A stretch of 64,000 nt of DNA from Methylobacterium oryzae (GCF_021398735.1 NZ_CP090349.1:4111001-4175000), one strand, 5' to 3'. Shown: positions 1 through 9,663, numbered from the stretch's first letter. The notes: generated by a model from the letters alone, not told the origin. Program-made: numbers and translations.

Positions 1-2
1 TC

Positions 3-389
3 GAGGCGGTCCGGCGCAGCCGGCGCCTGCATTCCGGCCTCGCCGACGCGATGGTGTGGAACGCCATCGAGGTGTTCCTGCCGGCCGCGGGCGCGGGGGC
101 CTGCCTCGCCCTGGTCATCGCCCGCTTCGCGCCCGGCGAGGTCTGGATGCTGCCGGGTCTCTGGCAGGTGCTGGTCGGCCTCGGCCTCTTCGCCTCGGCC
201 CGGATCCTGCCCCGGGCGGTCCAGGGCGTCGGGGCCTGGTACCTGCTCGCCGGCCTCGCCGTCCTGGCGGTCTCGGCCGAGACGCGGGCCCTGTCGCCCT
301 GGACGATGGGCCTGCCCTTCCTGTTTGGCCAGGCGTGGCTGGCCGGGATCATCCATCACGGGGCCCGGGCCTTCGATGACGACCGCTGA
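3..389 (+). CDS. Small multi-pass membrane protein (5'-partial at window edge)
   Basis: The frame is open from the first bases of the window, so the true start may lie outside it; the first ATG inside is at 51. The visible protein is hydrophobic, with about four likely membrane segments, and ends in an acidic-basic tail (AFDDDR). Its last codons overlap the start of the following winged-helix regulator by 14 nt, which points to translational coupling, and small membrane proteins are often paired with such regulators. I do not recognise a family and assign no function. Confidence 0.6.
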   Translation, partial: EAVRRSRRLHSGLADAMVWNAIEVFLPAAGAGACLALVIARFAPGEVWMLPGLWQVLVGLGLFASARILPRAVQGVGAWYLLAGLAVLAVSAETRALSPWTMGLPFLFGQAWLAGIIHHGARAFDDDR

Positions 390-765
390 CCGTTCCGAGG
401 GGCGCTTCTCCTACGAGGGGCTCGACAGGATCATCCACGAGCGGGCGCGCCTGAGCGTGCTGACCTCCCTGGTGGCGCACCCGAAGGGGCTGCCCTTCCC
501 GGATCTCAAGCGGCTGTGCGGGCTCACCGACGGCAATCTCAGCCGCCACCTGGCCGTTCTGAGCGAGGCGGATCTGGTGAGCCTCGAGAAGCGCTTCGCG
601 CAGAACCGGTCGCAGACGATCTGCCGCCTCACGGCGGTCGGGCGTCGGCGCTTCATCGGCTATCTCGGCGTGCTGGAGCAGGTGGTGCGCGACGCCGCGG
701 AGGCGGCCGAGCGCGGCCCCGAATCCGGTGTCCGCGGCCTCGATCCGGCCACGAAAACGGCGTGA
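376..765 (+). CDS. Winged-helix transcriptional regulator (ArsR/MarR-like, HTH_34 type)
   Basis: This 129-residue protein has a winged helix-turn-helix through its centre: the pattern LKRLCGLTDGNLSRHLAVL is the recognition-helix region, followed by a wing ending near CRLTAVGRRRF. The chosen ATG at 376 lies inside the end of the upstream membrane gene; a longer frame from 325 would overlap that gene more and adds no homologous sequence. Regulators of this type usually control the membrane protein encoded with them. That role is inferred from the overlap alone. No metal-binding cysteine pair is visible, so metal sensing is not supported. Confidence 0.75.
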   Translation: MTTADRSEGRFSYEGLDRIIHERARLSVLTSLVAHPKGLPFPDLKRLCGLTDGNLSRHLAVLSEADLVSLEKRFAQNRSQTICRLTAVGRRRFIGYLGVLEQVVRDAAEAAERGPESGVRGLDPATKTA

Positions 766-841
766 GACCGCCCGTCCCGCCGGGAATGTTAGTCCCGTTT
801 CGATAGACCTCTACGCCACGCCCATGCCGGGAGACTTTACG

Positions 842-1564
842 ATGCAAAGCGAAGCGGTGCCGGGAGCCCTGCACGCCGCGATCATCATGGACGGCAACGG
901 GCGCTGGGCGACGCAGCGCGGCCTGCCGCGGCTGGCCGGCCACCACCGGGGCGTCGAGGCGATCCGCCGCACCGCCGAGGCGTGCCCGGATCACGGCATC
1001 GGCACGCTCACGCTGTACGCCTTCTCGGCGGACAACTGGCAGCGGCCGGCCGAGGAAGTCGGCGGCCTGATGCGGCTCCTGCGCTCGTACCTGCGCAACG
1101 AGACCCAGCGCCTCGCCCGCACCGGCACCCGTCTCAGCGTCGTCGGTCGGCGCGACCGTCTGCCCGACGGCATCCCACAGGCGATCGCGGCCGCCGAGGC
1201 CGCCACGGCGGCGGGGACCCGGCTGCATCTGCGGATCTGCGTCGACTACTCGGCCCGCGACGCGATCATCGCGGCGGCGCAGCGCCTCGCCGGCGAGGAG
1301 CCGACGCGCGAGAGCTTCGGCAAGCTGGTGGCCGGCCCGATGCACGGCTCCCCGGTGGATGTCGACCTGCTGATCCGCACCGGCGGCGAGCGCCGCCTCT
1401 CCGACTTCATGCTGTGGGAGGCGGCCTACGCCGAGCTGCTGTTCACCGAGCGGATGTGGCCCGATTTCGGGCCCGACGACCTCGCCGAGGCCGTGGCCGA
1501 GTTCGGTCGCCGCGAGCGCCGGTTCGGCGGCCTGAAGGCGCCGGCCGTCCCGGCCGCCGCCTGA
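842..1564 (+). CDS. uppS: Isoprenyl (undecaprenyl) diphosphate synthase-like cis-prenyltransferase
   Basis: This 240-residue protein belongs to the UppS family, which condenses isopentenyl diphosphate onto farnesyl diphosphate in cis to make the C55 lipid carrier for peptidoglycan and other envelope glycans. The N-terminal IIMDGNGRWA motif carries the catalytic Asp (residue 17), and the substrate-binding RTGGERRLSDFMLWE motif is present near the C-terminus. ATG 842 has GGGAG 8 nt upstream and is preferred over the in-frame ATG at 824. The gene is followed at 43 nt by coaBC. Alphaproteobacteria normally carry uppS in an frr-uppS-cdsA cluster, which is not here, so this could be a second, specialised copy; that is inference. 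Confidence 0.88.
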   Translation: MQSEAVPGALHAAIIMDGNGRWATQRGLPRLAGHHRGVEAIRRTAEACPDHGIGTLTLYAFSADNWQRPAEEVGGLMRLLRSYLRNETQRLARTGTRLSVVGRRDRLPDGIPQAIAAAEAATAAGTRLHLRICVDYSARDAIIAAAQRLAGEEPTRESFGKLVAGPMHGSPVDVDLLIRTGGERRLSDFMLWEAAYAELLFTERMWPDFGPDDLAEAVAEFGRRERRFGGLKAPAVPAAA

Positions 1565-1607
1565 GGCCGCTTGACGCGCGCGCACCGGCGCGCAGAGGGT
1601 CGGCGGC

Positions 1608-2831
1608 ATGACCGAGACCCTCGCCCATCGCCGCGTCCTCCTCGTCATCGGCGGCGGCATCGCGGCCTACAAGGCCCTCGACCTGATCCGGCGGCTGCGC
1701 GAGCGGGGCGCCAGCGTCTGCCCGGTCCTGACCGCGGGGGCGCAGGAATTCGTGACGCCGCTGGCGGCGGCCGCGCTCGCCGGTGAGCGGGCGCATACCG
1801 ACCTGTTCGACCGCGCCTCCGAGGCCGAGATCGGTCACATCAAGCTCGCCCGTCAGGCGGATGCCGTGGTGGTGGCGCCCGCGACCGCCAACCTGATGGC
1901 CCGCATGGCCGGCGGTCACGCGGCCGACCTCGCGACCACGGTCCTGCTGGCCACGACCCTGCCGATCCTGATCGCGCCGGCCATGAACGTCCAGATGTGG
2001 GCGCATCCCGCCACCCGCCGGAACCGCGCGGTCTTGGAGGGCGACGGCGTCCGGATCGTCGGGCCGAATGCCGGCCGGATGGCCGAGCCCGAATCCGGAC
2101 CCGGCCGGATGGCCGAGCCCAACGAGATCGCCGACGCGCTGGAGCGGATGCTCGGCGCCCCGAGCGGGGACAGGCCCCTGGCCGGCCGGCGCGTGCTCGT
2201 GACCTCGGGCCCCACCCACGAGCCGATCGACCCCGTCCGCTACATCGCTAATCGCTCCTCGGGCCGCCAGGGCCACGCCATCGCGGCCGCCGCCGCCGCG
2301 GCCGGCGCCGCCGTGACCCTGGTCTCCGGGCCGGTGTCGCTGCCCGACCCGCCGGGCGTCGCCGTCGTGCGGGTCGAGACCGCCCGGCAGATGCTGGCCG
2401 CCGTCGAGGAAGCGCTGCCGGCCGACATCGCGGTCTTCGCCGCCGCGGTCGCCGACTGGCGCCCGGAGCAGGAGGCGGGCAGCAAGAAGATCAAGAAGGA
2501 CGGAACCGGGCCGGCGCCGATGCCGCTGGTCGAGAACCCCGATATCCTCGCCACGATCGCGCGCCGGCCGGCCGGGCGCCCGCCCCTCGTGGTCGGGTTC
2601 GCGGCCGAGACCGACACGGTGGTCGAGCACGCCCGGGCGAAGATCGCCCGGAAGGGCTGCGACCTCATCGTGGCCAACGACGTGTCGGCCGAGGGCGGCG
2701 TCATGGGCGGCCTCGACAACACGGTGCACCTGATCCGGCGGGACGGCGCCGTGGAGACTTGGCCGCGCCTCGGCAAGGACGAGGTCGCCCGGCGGCTCGT
2801 CGCCCATTTCGCCGCGCTTCTGGCCGGCTGA
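1608..2831 (+). CDS. coaBC: Bifunctional phosphopantothenoylcysteine decarboxylase / phosphopantothenate-cysteine ligase
   Basis: CoaBC makes 4'-phosphopantetheine for coenzyme A: the CoaB half joins cysteine to phosphopantothenate using CTP, and the flavin-dependent CoaC half decarboxylates the product. At 407 residues it has the usual length. CoaC is N-terminal, with GGGIAAYK, the histidine of IGHIKLA and the APAMNVQMW motif. CoaB follows from about residue 195, with TSGPTHEPIDPVRYI, NRSSG and the KKIKK lysines. An oddity: around residue 160, where CoaC enzymes such as E. coli's carry MACGE with an active-site Cys, this protein reads RMAEPE, inside a 20-bp direct repeat. Overall identification is secure; activity of the CoaC half is less so. 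Confidence 0.93.
   Translation: MTETLAHRRVLLVIGGGIAAYKALDLIRRLRERGASVCPVLTAGAQEFVTPLAAAALAGERAHTDLFDRASEAEIGHIKLARQADAVVVAPATANLMARMAGGHAADLATTVLLATTLPILIAPAMNVQMWAHPATRRNRAVLEGDGVRIVGPNAGRMAEPESGPGRMAEPNEIADALERMLGAPSGDRPLAGRRVLVTSGPTHEPIDPVRYIANRSSGRQGHAIAAAAAAAGAAVTLVSGPVSLPDPPGVAVVRVETARQMLAAVEEALPADIAVFAAAVADWRPEQEAGSKKIKKDGTGPAPMPLVENPDILATIARRPAGRPPLVVGFAAETDTVVEHARAKIARKGCDLIVANDVSAEGGVMGGLDNTVHLIRRDGAVETWPRLGKDEVARRLVAHFAALLAG
2071..2120 (+). repeat. Perfect 20-bp direct repeat within coaBC (30-bp period)
   Basis: Bases 2071-2090 and 2101-2120 are identical. Because the period is 30 bp, the repeat is in frame, and the protein reads GRMAEP twice, 10 residues apart. The second copy is the normal GPGRMAEP motif of CoaBC; the first occupies the place where many homologues have the cysteine-containing MACGE segment. 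Confidence 0.9.
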
Positions 2832-3134
2832 CGCGGCGCCCCCCGAGAGGGACGCGGGACCCCTCGGACGGCGCGCTGTTCCGAGCGTGAGTGTCGTTGC
2901 GCACAGGTAAATGGAAGTTTTTTTGCACCCTATCCGCGTCTGATCAAGTGGTGACCAAAAATATCCGCGCGGATGTCCGGTCATTATCGGGACGTATTAC
3001 GGCATGATAGTGCGCAAGGTAGCGGTTGAAGGCAGGCGGGTGCCTGTGCCCGCTCTCGTTGTCACGGTTGTGCGGGGAAAAACTTGCTATGCTCCGGCAT
3101 GCCCGATCGAACGGGCGACCGGAGCCGAGGCACG
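2832..3134. other. Intergenic region, coaBC to chemoreceptor
   Basis: This 303-bp gap is clearly less GC-rich than its surroundings around 2905-3020. A weak inverted repeat (CTCGGA at 2863-2868 and TCCGAG at 2880-2885) follows coaBC, and a T-run lies near 2920. A GG-N10-GC pattern ending in TTGC near 3075-3090 loosely resembles a sigma-54 promoter, but too few positions match to call one. Presumably the chemoreceptor promoter lies here. Confidence 0.4.
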
Positions 3135-5231
3135 ATGCGCGTAGGGGACCTGTCCATCCGGACGACCATGAGCCTCGTCCTCGTCGTCATGGCCACGATC
3201 ATGCTCGGCTTCGCGACGGGCACCGTGCGGGAGGCGCGGCAGCACGCCGCCGAGGCCGAGCGGGTCATCGCGCTGGTGCGGGCGAGCCGCGCCCTCCTCC
3301 AGACGCTGAACGTGACCCGGTTCGAGCGGGGCGCGACGCTGCAGTTCCTCGCCGCCGCCGAGCCCGTCGAGGCCGAGACCCGCGCGTCGCTCTACGCCGA
3401 CCGGCAGCGGGCCATCGCGGGGCTCGCCGCGGCCCGGCCGCTCCTCGACGGTCTGGAAATGCCCGCCGTGGCGGCGACCCTCGGCCGGCTGCACGAGGCG
3501 AGCGGCCGCCTCGATCGCCTCCGGCCGCGGGTCGACGCCGCCCTGGACGTGCCGGGCGCGCGTCGCGACGGCGCGGTGACGGCGGAGGCCAGGGCCGCCC
3601 TCCAGGCCATGCTCGATGCCCTGATCGCCACGAGCGACGCCGTGGACGCCGCGATCCCGCTGTCCGACGGGCTCCTCCGGCGCGACCTCGCCCTGAAGCG
3701 GGCGGCGTGGGCGACGCGCATGGCCAACGGCGCCGTCGCGCTGCGCGTGCAGACATCCCTGGCGGCCGGGGCGTCCTGGTCGCTGGACGAGACCGTCGCG
3801 GCCGCCGAGGAGCGGGGACGGCTCGACGCGGCCTGGAACGCGGCGATCGAGGCCGCGGCCGAGGCGTCCGGGACGGTCCAGGCCGCGTTCCGGCGAGCCC
3901 GGGAGAACAATTTCGAGGGCGCCCCCCTCGCCCGCCGGCGCGCCGTGGCGCAGGCCCTGGCTCGCGGCGCGCCGCCGGGCCTGACGCTCGCCCAGGCGCG
4001 CAAGCTCGACACGCCCGAGCAGGTGACCCTCGTCGACCTCGCCTTCGTCTGCCTCGACGAGATGGTTGCGCGGGCCGAGGCCCTGTCGGGGGCGGCGCGG
4101 AGCACCCTGTGGCGCGACGGGGCGGCCCTGGTCGCGACCCTGCTGCTCGTCGCCCTCGGGCTGCTCGCCCTGTTCCGCGGCGTGCTCCGGCCGATCCGGC
4201 GGATCACCGCGGCCATGGAGGCCCTCGCGGCCGGGGATTCCGCCGTTGCCGTCCCGGGCCTCCGGCGGCGCAACGAGATCGGCGCCATGGCCCGCGCCGT
4301 GCAGGTGTTCAAGGACAACCTGATCCGCACTCGGCAGCTCGAGGCCGAGGCCGAGGCGGCCCGGCAGGACGCGGCGCGTCAGCGCGGCCTCGCGATGCGG
4401 CAGGTCGCCGACCGCTTCGCCGACGCCGTCGGCGGGATCGTCGCGCAGGTCTCGACCGCGGCGGCCGGCCTGCAGGCCACGGCCCGCGGCATGACGGAGA
4501 CCGCGGCCGAGACCGCGGGGCAGTCGACCACCGTCGCGGCCGCGGCCGAGGAGGCGGCCAGCAACGTCGGCACCGTGGCGGCGGCGGCCGAGGAACTCGG
4601 CGCCTCCGTGCAGGAGATCGGCCGGCAGGTCGACGGCTCGGCCGGCCTCGCGCGGGCGGCGGTCGCGGAGGCCGACCGGACCGGCGCGCTGGTCCGGGAC
4701 CTGAGCGAGGCCGTGGCGCGGATCGGCGACGTGGTCGGGCTGATCTCGACCATCGCGGGCCAGACCAACCTGCTGGCGCTCAACGCCACGATCGAGGCGG
4801 CGCGCGCGGGCGCGGCCGGGCGCGGCTTCGCGGTGGTGGCCACGGAGGTGAAGGCGCTGGCCGAGCAGACCGCCCGGGCCACGGAAGAGATCGCGGGCCA
4901 GATCGGGCGGGTGCAGGCCTCGACCGGGCAGGCCGTCGCGGCGATCGGGACGATCACGGCCCGGATCCGGGACATCGACGGCGTGGCGACGACGATCGCG
5001 GCGGCGGTGGAGCAGCAGGGCGCGGCGACCCGCGAGATCGTCCGCAACGTCGGCCAGGCGGCGCAGGGCGCGGCTGCGGTCACCGGCCACGTCGCCGGCG
5101 TCGCCGCGGCCTCCGGCGCGACCGAGGCGGCGGCGGGCGAGGTTCTGGGTGCCGCCGCCGCCCTGTCGGCCCAGGCCGCGCACCTGACCGAAGAGGTCGG
5201 CCGCTTCCTCGACGGCGTCCGGGCCGCCTGA
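3135..5231 (+). CDS. Methyl-accepting chemotaxis protein
   Basis: This is an inner-membrane chemoreceptor of 698 residues that relays a periplasmic signal to the CheA/CheW array. An N-terminal transmembrane helix starts near residue 11. It is followed by a large, mostly helical periplasmic domain of roughly 300 residues and a second transmembrane helix ([15 protein letters not shown]). A HAMP linker and the cytoplasmic signalling hairpin come next, with the conserved tip ([17 protein letters not shown], then [12 protein letters not shown]). The helical sensor is long enough for a bimodular (HBM-like) ligand domain, but the ligand cannot be read from sequence. There is no C-terminal CheR-tethering pentapeptide. 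ATG 3135 is chosen because [11 protein letters not shown] is a typical chemoreceptor start; an ATG at 3099 is also in frame. Confidence 0.92.
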   Translation: MRVGDLSIRTTMSLVLVVMATIMLGFATGTVREARQHAAEAERVIALVRASRALLQTLNVTRFERGATLQFLAAAEPVEAETRASLYADRQRAIAGLAAARPLLDGLEMPAVAATLGRLHEASGRLDRLRPRVDAALDVPGARRDGAVTAEARAALQAMLDALIATSDAVDAAIPLSDGLLRRDLALKRAAWATRMANGAVALRVQTSLAAGASWSLDETVAAAEERGRLDAAWNAAIEAAAEASGTVQAAFRRARENNFEGAPLARRRAVAQALARGAPPGLTLAQARKLDTPEQVTLVDLAFVCLDEMVARAEALSGAARSTLWRDGAALVATLLLVALGLLALFRGVLRPIRRITAAMEALAAGDSAVAVPGLRRRNEIGAMARAVQVFKDNLIRTRQLEAEAEAARQDAARQRGLAMRQVADRFADAVGGIVAQVSTAAAGLQATARGMTETAAETAGQSTTVAAAAEEAASNVGTVAAAAEELGASVQEIGRQVDGSAGLARAAVAEADRTGALVRDLSEAVARIGDVVGLISTIAGQTNLLALNATIEAARAGAAGRGFAVVATEVKALAEQTARATEEIAGQIGRVQASTGQAVAAIGTITARIRDIDGVATTIAAAVEQQGAATREIVRNVGQAAQGAAAVTGHVAGVAAASGATEAAAGEVLGAAAALSAQAAHLTEEVGRFLDGVRAA

Positions 5232-5374
5232 GCGCGCCCCCAAGCGCGCCTCCAAACGCGCCGTGGGGCGCCCTTTGGGGGGGCCGCCGGCCGCCTCCCT
5301 GGCCTGGACGGGTCCGAGGCGATAGAAGGCCTCCCGACGGCCGGCGCGCACGGCGCCGGCTCCAGGGAGAAACC

Positions 5375-5791
5375 ATGCCTCGCCTGTCCCCCCTCTTCGG
5401 AGCCGCGTTGATCGCCATGACCACAGCCGCCAATGCCGAGACCGTGACCACCCCGTCGGGCCTCAAGTATCAGGACGAGGTCGTCGGCACCGGGCCCGAG
5501 CCGAAGGCCGGCCAGACGGTCACCGTCCAGTACACCGGCTGGCTCGACGAGGGCGGCAAGAAGGGCAAGAAGTTCGACTCGTCCCGCGACCGCAACCAGC
5601 CCTTCAGCTTCCCCCTCGGCGCCGGCCAGGTGATCAAGGGCTGGGACGAGGGCGTCGCCACCATGAAGACCGGCGGCAAGCGCACCCTGATCATCCCGCC
5701 GCAGCTCGGCTACGGCGCCCGCGGCGCCGGCGGCGTGATCCCGCCGAACGCCACGCTGATCTTCGACGTCGAGCTCCTCGGCGCGAAGTAA
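5375..5791 (+). CDS. Exported FKBP-type peptidyl-prolyl cis-trans isomerase
   Basis: This 138-residue protein has a signal peptide ending near ANAE (about residue 21) and a single FKBP domain. The landmarks are [50 protein letters not shown] and the closing [10 protein letters not shown]. It should catalyse prolyl isomerisation and assist protein folding in the periplasm. The start is fixed by an AGGGAGA ribosome-binding site 5 nt upstream and by the signal peptide. It ends 36 nt before jetA on the same strand and may share a transcript with it, though a functional tie is not supported. Confidence 0.93.
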   Translation: MPRLSPLFGAALIAMTTAANAETVTTPSGLKYQDEVVGTGPEPKAGQTVTVQYTGWLDEGGKKGKKFDSSRDRNQPFSFPLGAGQVIKGWDEGVATMKTGGKRTLIIPPQLGYGARGAGGVIPPNATLIFDVELLGAK

Positions 5792-5827
5792 GCGGCACGG
5801 CTGCGCGACGGCAGGAATTTCGACACG

Positions 5828-7198
5828 ATGCTGTTCGCGCAGCTGTCCGACGAGCTGTTCAAGCCGCTGGCCTCGCCGAGCCGCGGCTTCAACGCGGCCC
5901 TGCTCCTGCACCTGCACCGGCGCGTCCTCGGGGCCGAGCCGGTGCGCAAGGCCGAGCTCCTGGCCGAGATCGGCGACTTCGCCGCCGGCTGGAGCGACCC
6001 CGAGGTCAGCGGCGACGAGCCGATCTCGGCCGACCCGGCCGAGCGCCGCACGGCGCTCTACCGGCGCCTCCTCGACACCGGCTGGCTGATCGAGCGCCGC
6101 GAGCGCTACGTCCCGGTCGCGGAGTTCGACCCCGAGGCCCGCCTCCTCCTGGAGGAGCTGTCGCGGCTGGAACGGGGCGAGACCCGCTCCTACGGGGGCG
6201 CCGTCCTGGAGGTGCTGGGCGGGCTCGAGAGCGCCCTGTCGGACCCGGCGAACCGATCCGAGGCGCTGTCCAACGCCGCGCGGGGCGCGGCCGCCTTCCT
6301 GTCCCACGTGCGCGGCCTCGCGGCCGGCATGCGCAAGGTCGAGGAGCGCATCCTGCGCGAGCCCGACCGCGCCAAGACCTTCCGGCTGTTCTTCGAGGAT
6401 TTCGTCGAGCGCCACCTGATCAGCGACTACCGGACGCTGCACACCCGCTTCAACCCGTTCCGCTTCCGCGCCAGCGTGGTGCGCGAGGCCGGCCGGGCGC
6501 TGCGCGACGCCCTCACGGTCCGGGCCCTGGCCGAGGGCCTGATCCGCGAGGGGCGGAGCGCCGATCTCGACACGGCGCAGCGGGCCGTCCGGGCGGATCT
6601 CGCCCAGATCCTCGCGGTCTTCGAGGGCCTCGACAACCACCTCGACGCCGTCGACGCCGTGGTGGCGCGCCTGGAGCGCCGGATCGCCTCCGCGCTGCAC
6701 GTGATGGACCGCCCGGACCCGAGCGGCGTCGAGCGCGTCGCCGCGATGCTGCGCGCCGTCGGGGAAGCGGAGATCGCCCCCGAGGTGCCGGGCGACGTCT
6801 CGCTGCTGCGGCCGCCGATCGGGCACGCGCATCTCCAGGCGCCGCGCGCCCGCAAGTCGGCCATCGACATGGAGCCGCTGCCCGACATCGAGGACGACCC
6901 CGTGGTCGACGCCTTCGCGGCCGCCAAGGCGGAGTTCCGGCGCCGCACCACCGTGACGCCCGAGAGCATGAGCGCCTTCGTGGAGGCCCGGCTCGGCAAG
7001 GCGGTGCGGCTGCGCGGGTCGCAGATCGCCATCGCGGGCGTCGACGACTTCATCGTGTTCCAGCGCCTGCGCGAGATCGACGTGCTGTTCGACGCCAAGC
7101 TCGGCGCGCGCTACGCCCTGACCCGGCTGCCCGAGCGCGTGGTCAACGGCTGGCTGGACTGCCCGGATTTCCTGCTGGAGCGCCGTCCCCGTGCTTGA
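5828..7198 (+). CDS. jetA: JetA/MksF-like kleisin subunit of an SMC complex (Wadjet-type)
   Basis: A 456-residue mainly helical protein resembling the JetA/MksF family, the kleisin-like subunit that bridges the heads of a JetC/MksB SMC ATPase. In Wadjet systems the JetABC complex extrudes plasmid DNA and JetD cuts it; in MksBEF the same core acts in chromosome organisation. Identification rests on overall pattern (start LFAQLSDELFKPLASPSRG, a winged-helix-like N-terminus, RFNPFRFRAS in the middle) and especially on the neighbours: an overlapping jetB-like gene and a jetC-like ATPase downstream. An AGGAA ribosome-binding site lies 10 nt before ATG 5828. Individual motifs are weak in this family, so the assignment is mostly contextual. 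Confidence 0.78.
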   Translation: MLFAQLSDELFKPLASPSRGFNAALLLHLHRRVLGAEPVRKAELLAEIGDFAAGWSDPEVSGDEPISADPAERRTALYRRLLDTGWLIERRERYVPVAEFDPEARLLLEELSRLERGETRSYGGAVLEVLGGLESALSDPANRSEALSNAARGAAAFLSHVRGLAAGMRKVEERILREPDRAKTFRLFFEDFVERHLISDYRTLHTRFNPFRFRASVVREAGRALRDALTVRALAEGLIREGRSADLDTAQRAVRADLAQILAVFEGLDNHLDAVDAVVARLERRIASALHVMDRPDPSGVERVAAMLRAVGEAEIAPEVPGDVSLLRPPIGHAHLQAPRARKSAIDMEPLPDIEDDPVVDAFAAAKAEFRRRTTVTPESMSAFVEARLGKAVRLRGSQIAIAGVDDFIVFQRLREIDVLFDAKLGARYALTRLPERVVNGWLDCPDFLLERRPRA

Positions 7199-7817
7199 GG
7201 GCTTCCGCGCGATCATCGACGGCGACGAGCCGCCGCCGCCCGGCGCCCGGGCGCCGGACGCCGAGGAGCTGTGCCGCGCCCTCCAGGTGCTGCTGAAGGG
7301 GCAGGTGATCTACGCCGAGACGCAGGGCATCGGCCGCTCCTACGAGCTCGCCCGGCACTACGCGCCGTTCTTCACCGACTACTTCGCCTGCCTCGGCTAC
7401 GCGCTGACCGTGTCGCACCGCGACCAGATGGTCTCGCTGAGCCCGGCCGCCGACGCCCCGCGCCACGACATCGTCTCGGAGCGCCTGCGCAAGGACGAGA
7501 CCCTGGTGCTGCTGGCGCTCCGGCTCCTCTACGAGGAGGGCCTGCGCGACCACCGGGCCGGAACGGACGGGATCGTCGACTGCACCACCGACGAGATCGT
7601 CGAGAAGATCCGCGCCGTGGCGCGCAACGAGCCCCCCGAGGAGGGCCGGCTCGCCGACATCCTGCGCCTCTACGCCAAGCGCGGCGGCCTGCGCCTCGGC
7701 GAGCGCGACCGGGTCGAGCGGGTCACGCCGCTGTCGCTCCTGCCGGGGCTGACGGTGCTGGCCTCCGACGCCTGGATGGAGCGCCTGCGGGCGTGGTCCG
7801 AGGCCGGCGAGGCCTGA
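7191..7817 (+). CDS. jetB: JetB/MksE-like (DUF4194-type) accessory subunit
   Basis: A 208-residue protein starting at a GTG that overlaps the jetA stop by 8 nt, so the two are almost certainly translated together. The small, charged, winged-helix-like sequence (LCRALQVLLKGQVIYAE near the start; RLRKDETLVLLALRLLYEEGL in the middle; YAKRGGLRLGERDRVERVTPLSLLP later) fits JetB/MksE, which binds the kleisin and loads onto the SMC heads. In standard loci jetC follows at once. Here the next 2 kb hold a repeat and a chemoreceptor on the other strand. Confidence 0.78.
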   Translation: MLEGFRAIIDGDEPPPPGARAPDAEELCRALQVLLKGQVIYAETQGIGRSYELARHYAPFFTDYFACLGYALTVSHRDQMVSLSPAADAPRHDIVSERLRKDETLVLLALRLLYEEGLRDHRAGTDGIVDCTTDEIVEKIRAVARNEPPEEGRLADILRLYAKRGGLRLGERDRVERVTPLSLLPGLTVLASDAWMERLRAWSEAGEA

Positions 7818-7845
7818 TTCCGTCGTTCGGTCGACCAGTTCGGCG

Positions 7846-7938
7846 CCGTCTTTGCGAGCGGAGCGAAGCAATCCAGCCGGCGCCACGATTGCCGGCGTCG
7901 TGCTGCCCTGGGTCACTTCGCTGCGCTCGCGATGACGG
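7846..7938. repeat. REP-like intergenic palindrome
   Basis: Two arms about 30 nt long, at 7846-7876 and 7908-7938, are imperfect inverted copies of each other. Both contain a GCGAGCG(G/C)AGCGAAG core, seen on the opposite strand in the right arm. The arms enclose about 31 nt that include an internal inverted repeat (GCCGGCG near 7877 and 7891). This matches the dispersed GCGAGCGNAGCGAAGCAATC type of element known from Methylobacterium and related genomes. It lies between the convergent jetB and chemoreceptor stops, so it may also end transcription. Confidence 0.75.
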
Positions 7939-7986
7939 GGTGAGATACGTCAACCGCGACGTGCGGCCGAACCCACGTGACCGCGC

Positions 7987-9663
7987 TCAGGCCGCCCGGA
8001 CCGTCGCCAGGAAGTGCTCGACCTCGCTGCCGAGATGGGCCGCCTGGCGGGCCATCTCGGAGGCCGAGGCCAGGACCTGCGCGGCGGCCGCGCCGGTCTC
8101 CTCGGCGGCGCCGGCGACGCCGCTGACATTGACGGTCACCGACTCGGTCCCGGTCGCGGCCTCGGCGACGTTGCGGACGATCTCCTGCGTGGCCGCGCCC
8201 TGCTCCTCCACCGCCGCCGCGATGGAGTTGGCCATGCCGCTGATCTCGCGGATGCGGCCGGCGATGCCGTCGATGGCCTGGACGGCCTGGCCGGTCGAGC
8301 CCTGGATCTGCGCGATCTGGGCCGAGATCTCGGCCGTCGCCTTGGCGGTCTGGTCGGCCAGCGCCTTCACCTCGGTGGCGACGACCGCGAAGCCGCGGCC
8401 GGCGACGCCAGCCCGGGCCGCCTCGATCGTGGCGTTCAGCGCCAGCAGGTTGGTCTGGCTGGCGATCGCCGAGATGAGGTCGACCACCTCGCCGACCCGG
8501 CGCGCGCCGGTGCTCAGGGCCTGGACGAGGTCGGCCGTGGCGGCGGCCTCGCGGACGGCGGCCTGCGCCAGGTCCGCCGAGGAGCCGACCTGGCGGCCGA
8601 TCTCGTTGACCGAGGAGCCGAGCTCCTCGGCCGCCGCCGCGACCGTGGTGACGTTGGAGGAGGCCTCCTCGGCCGCCGCCGCCGCGCTGGTGGACTGGCC
8701 GGCCGTCTGCGTCGCCGTCGCGGTGAGGCTCTGGGCCGTGGACTGGAGCTGCGTCGCCGCCGACGTCACCGAGCCGACGATGCCGCCGATGGCGGATTCG
8801 AACCGGTCGGCGAGTTCGCGCGTCGCCTGCCGGCGCTGCGCCTCGGCGCCGGCACGGGCCTGCGCGGTCTCGGCCTCGAGGGCGCGGGCGTGCAGCAGGT
8901 TCTCCCGGAACACCGCGACGGTCGCCGACATGGCGCCGATCTCGTCCCGCCGCGCCGCGTAGGGGATCTCGGCCTGGGTGTCGCCGTCGGCGAGCCGCCG
9001 CATGGACAGCGTCATCCCGGAAAGCGGCCGCGACACGCCCGTGAAGGCGTACAGCATGGCGCCGAGCGCGATGACGAGGCTGACGAGCAGGCTCACGACG
9101 GTCGTCCGGACCGCGTCGGCCTGGCTGTCGCGGGCCGCGCGTCCGGCCGCCTCGCCGTTCCGGATGTTCAGGTCGGCGAGGGCGCGGGTCGCGCTGGATG
9201 CCGCGAGGTAGTTGGCGTTCATCGGCCCGCGGAAATAGGCGAGCGCCTGATCGTGCTGGTCGGCCGGGAAGGCGCGCAGACGCGTCCAGTCGGCCTGCTG
9301 CACCGCCAGCTTGGCGAGCAGGTCGTCGTAGATCCCCTGCTCCTCCTTCGACGCCACCAGGCTGCGGTACGCCTCGGCCTTCGCCTGGCGGTTCCGCATC
9401 ATCTCGTCGGCGTTCTTCAGGCTGGTCTCGCGCTCGGCGTCGGTATCCGCCGTCACGTAGCGGAACTGCCACAGTCGCGAGCGCATCACGAGGGCGTTGA
9501 TCGCCTGGGCCTCGTTGATCGACGGCACGGCGTTGTCGATCAGCTCCGCGAGCCGCTGGTCGACCGCCTGCATCTTGTAGAGGGTCACGCCGCCCTGAAC
9601 GATCGCCGCCAGGAGCAGGAGGGCGAAGAGGCCGCTGAGTTTTGCTTTGAGACTGAGACGCAT
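7987..9663 (-). CDS. Methyl-accepting chemotaxis protein, lying between jetB and jetC
   Basis: A 558-residue chemoreceptor. [22 protein letters not shown] forms the start and first membrane helix; a helical periplasmic sensor of about 155 residues follows, then a second helix ([19 protein letters not shown]), a HAMP domain and the signalling hairpin with its tip ([37 protein letters not shown]). The ATG at 9663 is preferred over one 13 codons upstream because the membrane helix follows it directly. It resembles the receptor at 3135-5231 closely in the signalling half but has a much shorter sensor. Its position, reversed inside what is normally a continuous jetABC operon, is unusual. Ligand unknown. 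Confidence 0.92.
   Translation of the reverse strand: MRLSLKAKLSGLFALLLLAAIVQGGVTLYKMQAVDQRLAELIDNAVPSINEAQAINALVMRSRLWQFRYVTADTDAERETSLKNADEMMRNRQAKAEAYRSLVASKEEQGIYDDLLAKLAVQQADWTRLRAFPADQHDQALAYFRGPMNANYLAASSATRALADLNIRNGEAAGRAARDSQADAVRTTVVSLLVSLVIALGAMLYAFTGVSRPLSGMTLSMRRLADGDTQAEIPYAARRDEIGAMSATVAVFRENLLHARALEAETAQARAGAEAQRRQATRELADRFESAIGGIVGSVTSAATQLQSTAQSLTATATQTAGQSTSAAAAAEEASSNVTTVAAAAEELGSSVNEIGRQVGSSADLAQAAVREAAATADLVQALSTGARRVGEVVDLISAIASQTNLLALNATIEAARAGVAGRGFAVVATEVKALADQTAKATAEISAQIAQIQGSTGQAVQAIDGIAGRIREISGMANSIAAAVEEQGAATQEIVRNVAEAATGTESVTVNVSGVAGAAEETGAAAAQVLASASEMARQAAHLGSEVEHFLATVRAA

Noticed and set aside
3070..3090. Sigma-54 promoter in front of the chemoreceptor
   Set aside because: GG-N10-GC spacing and TTGC match, but the rest of the -24 element does not.
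3026..5374. The long in-frame extension upstream of the FKBP gene
   Set aside because: It runs through the chemoreceptor gene in another frame and is Arg/Gly/Pro-rich; the FKBP has its own ribosome-binding site and signal peptide.
5232..5374. Terminator between the chemoreceptor and FKBP genes
   Set aside because: C-rich and G-rich tracts can pair loosely (about 5241-5283), but the stem is too imperfect to call.
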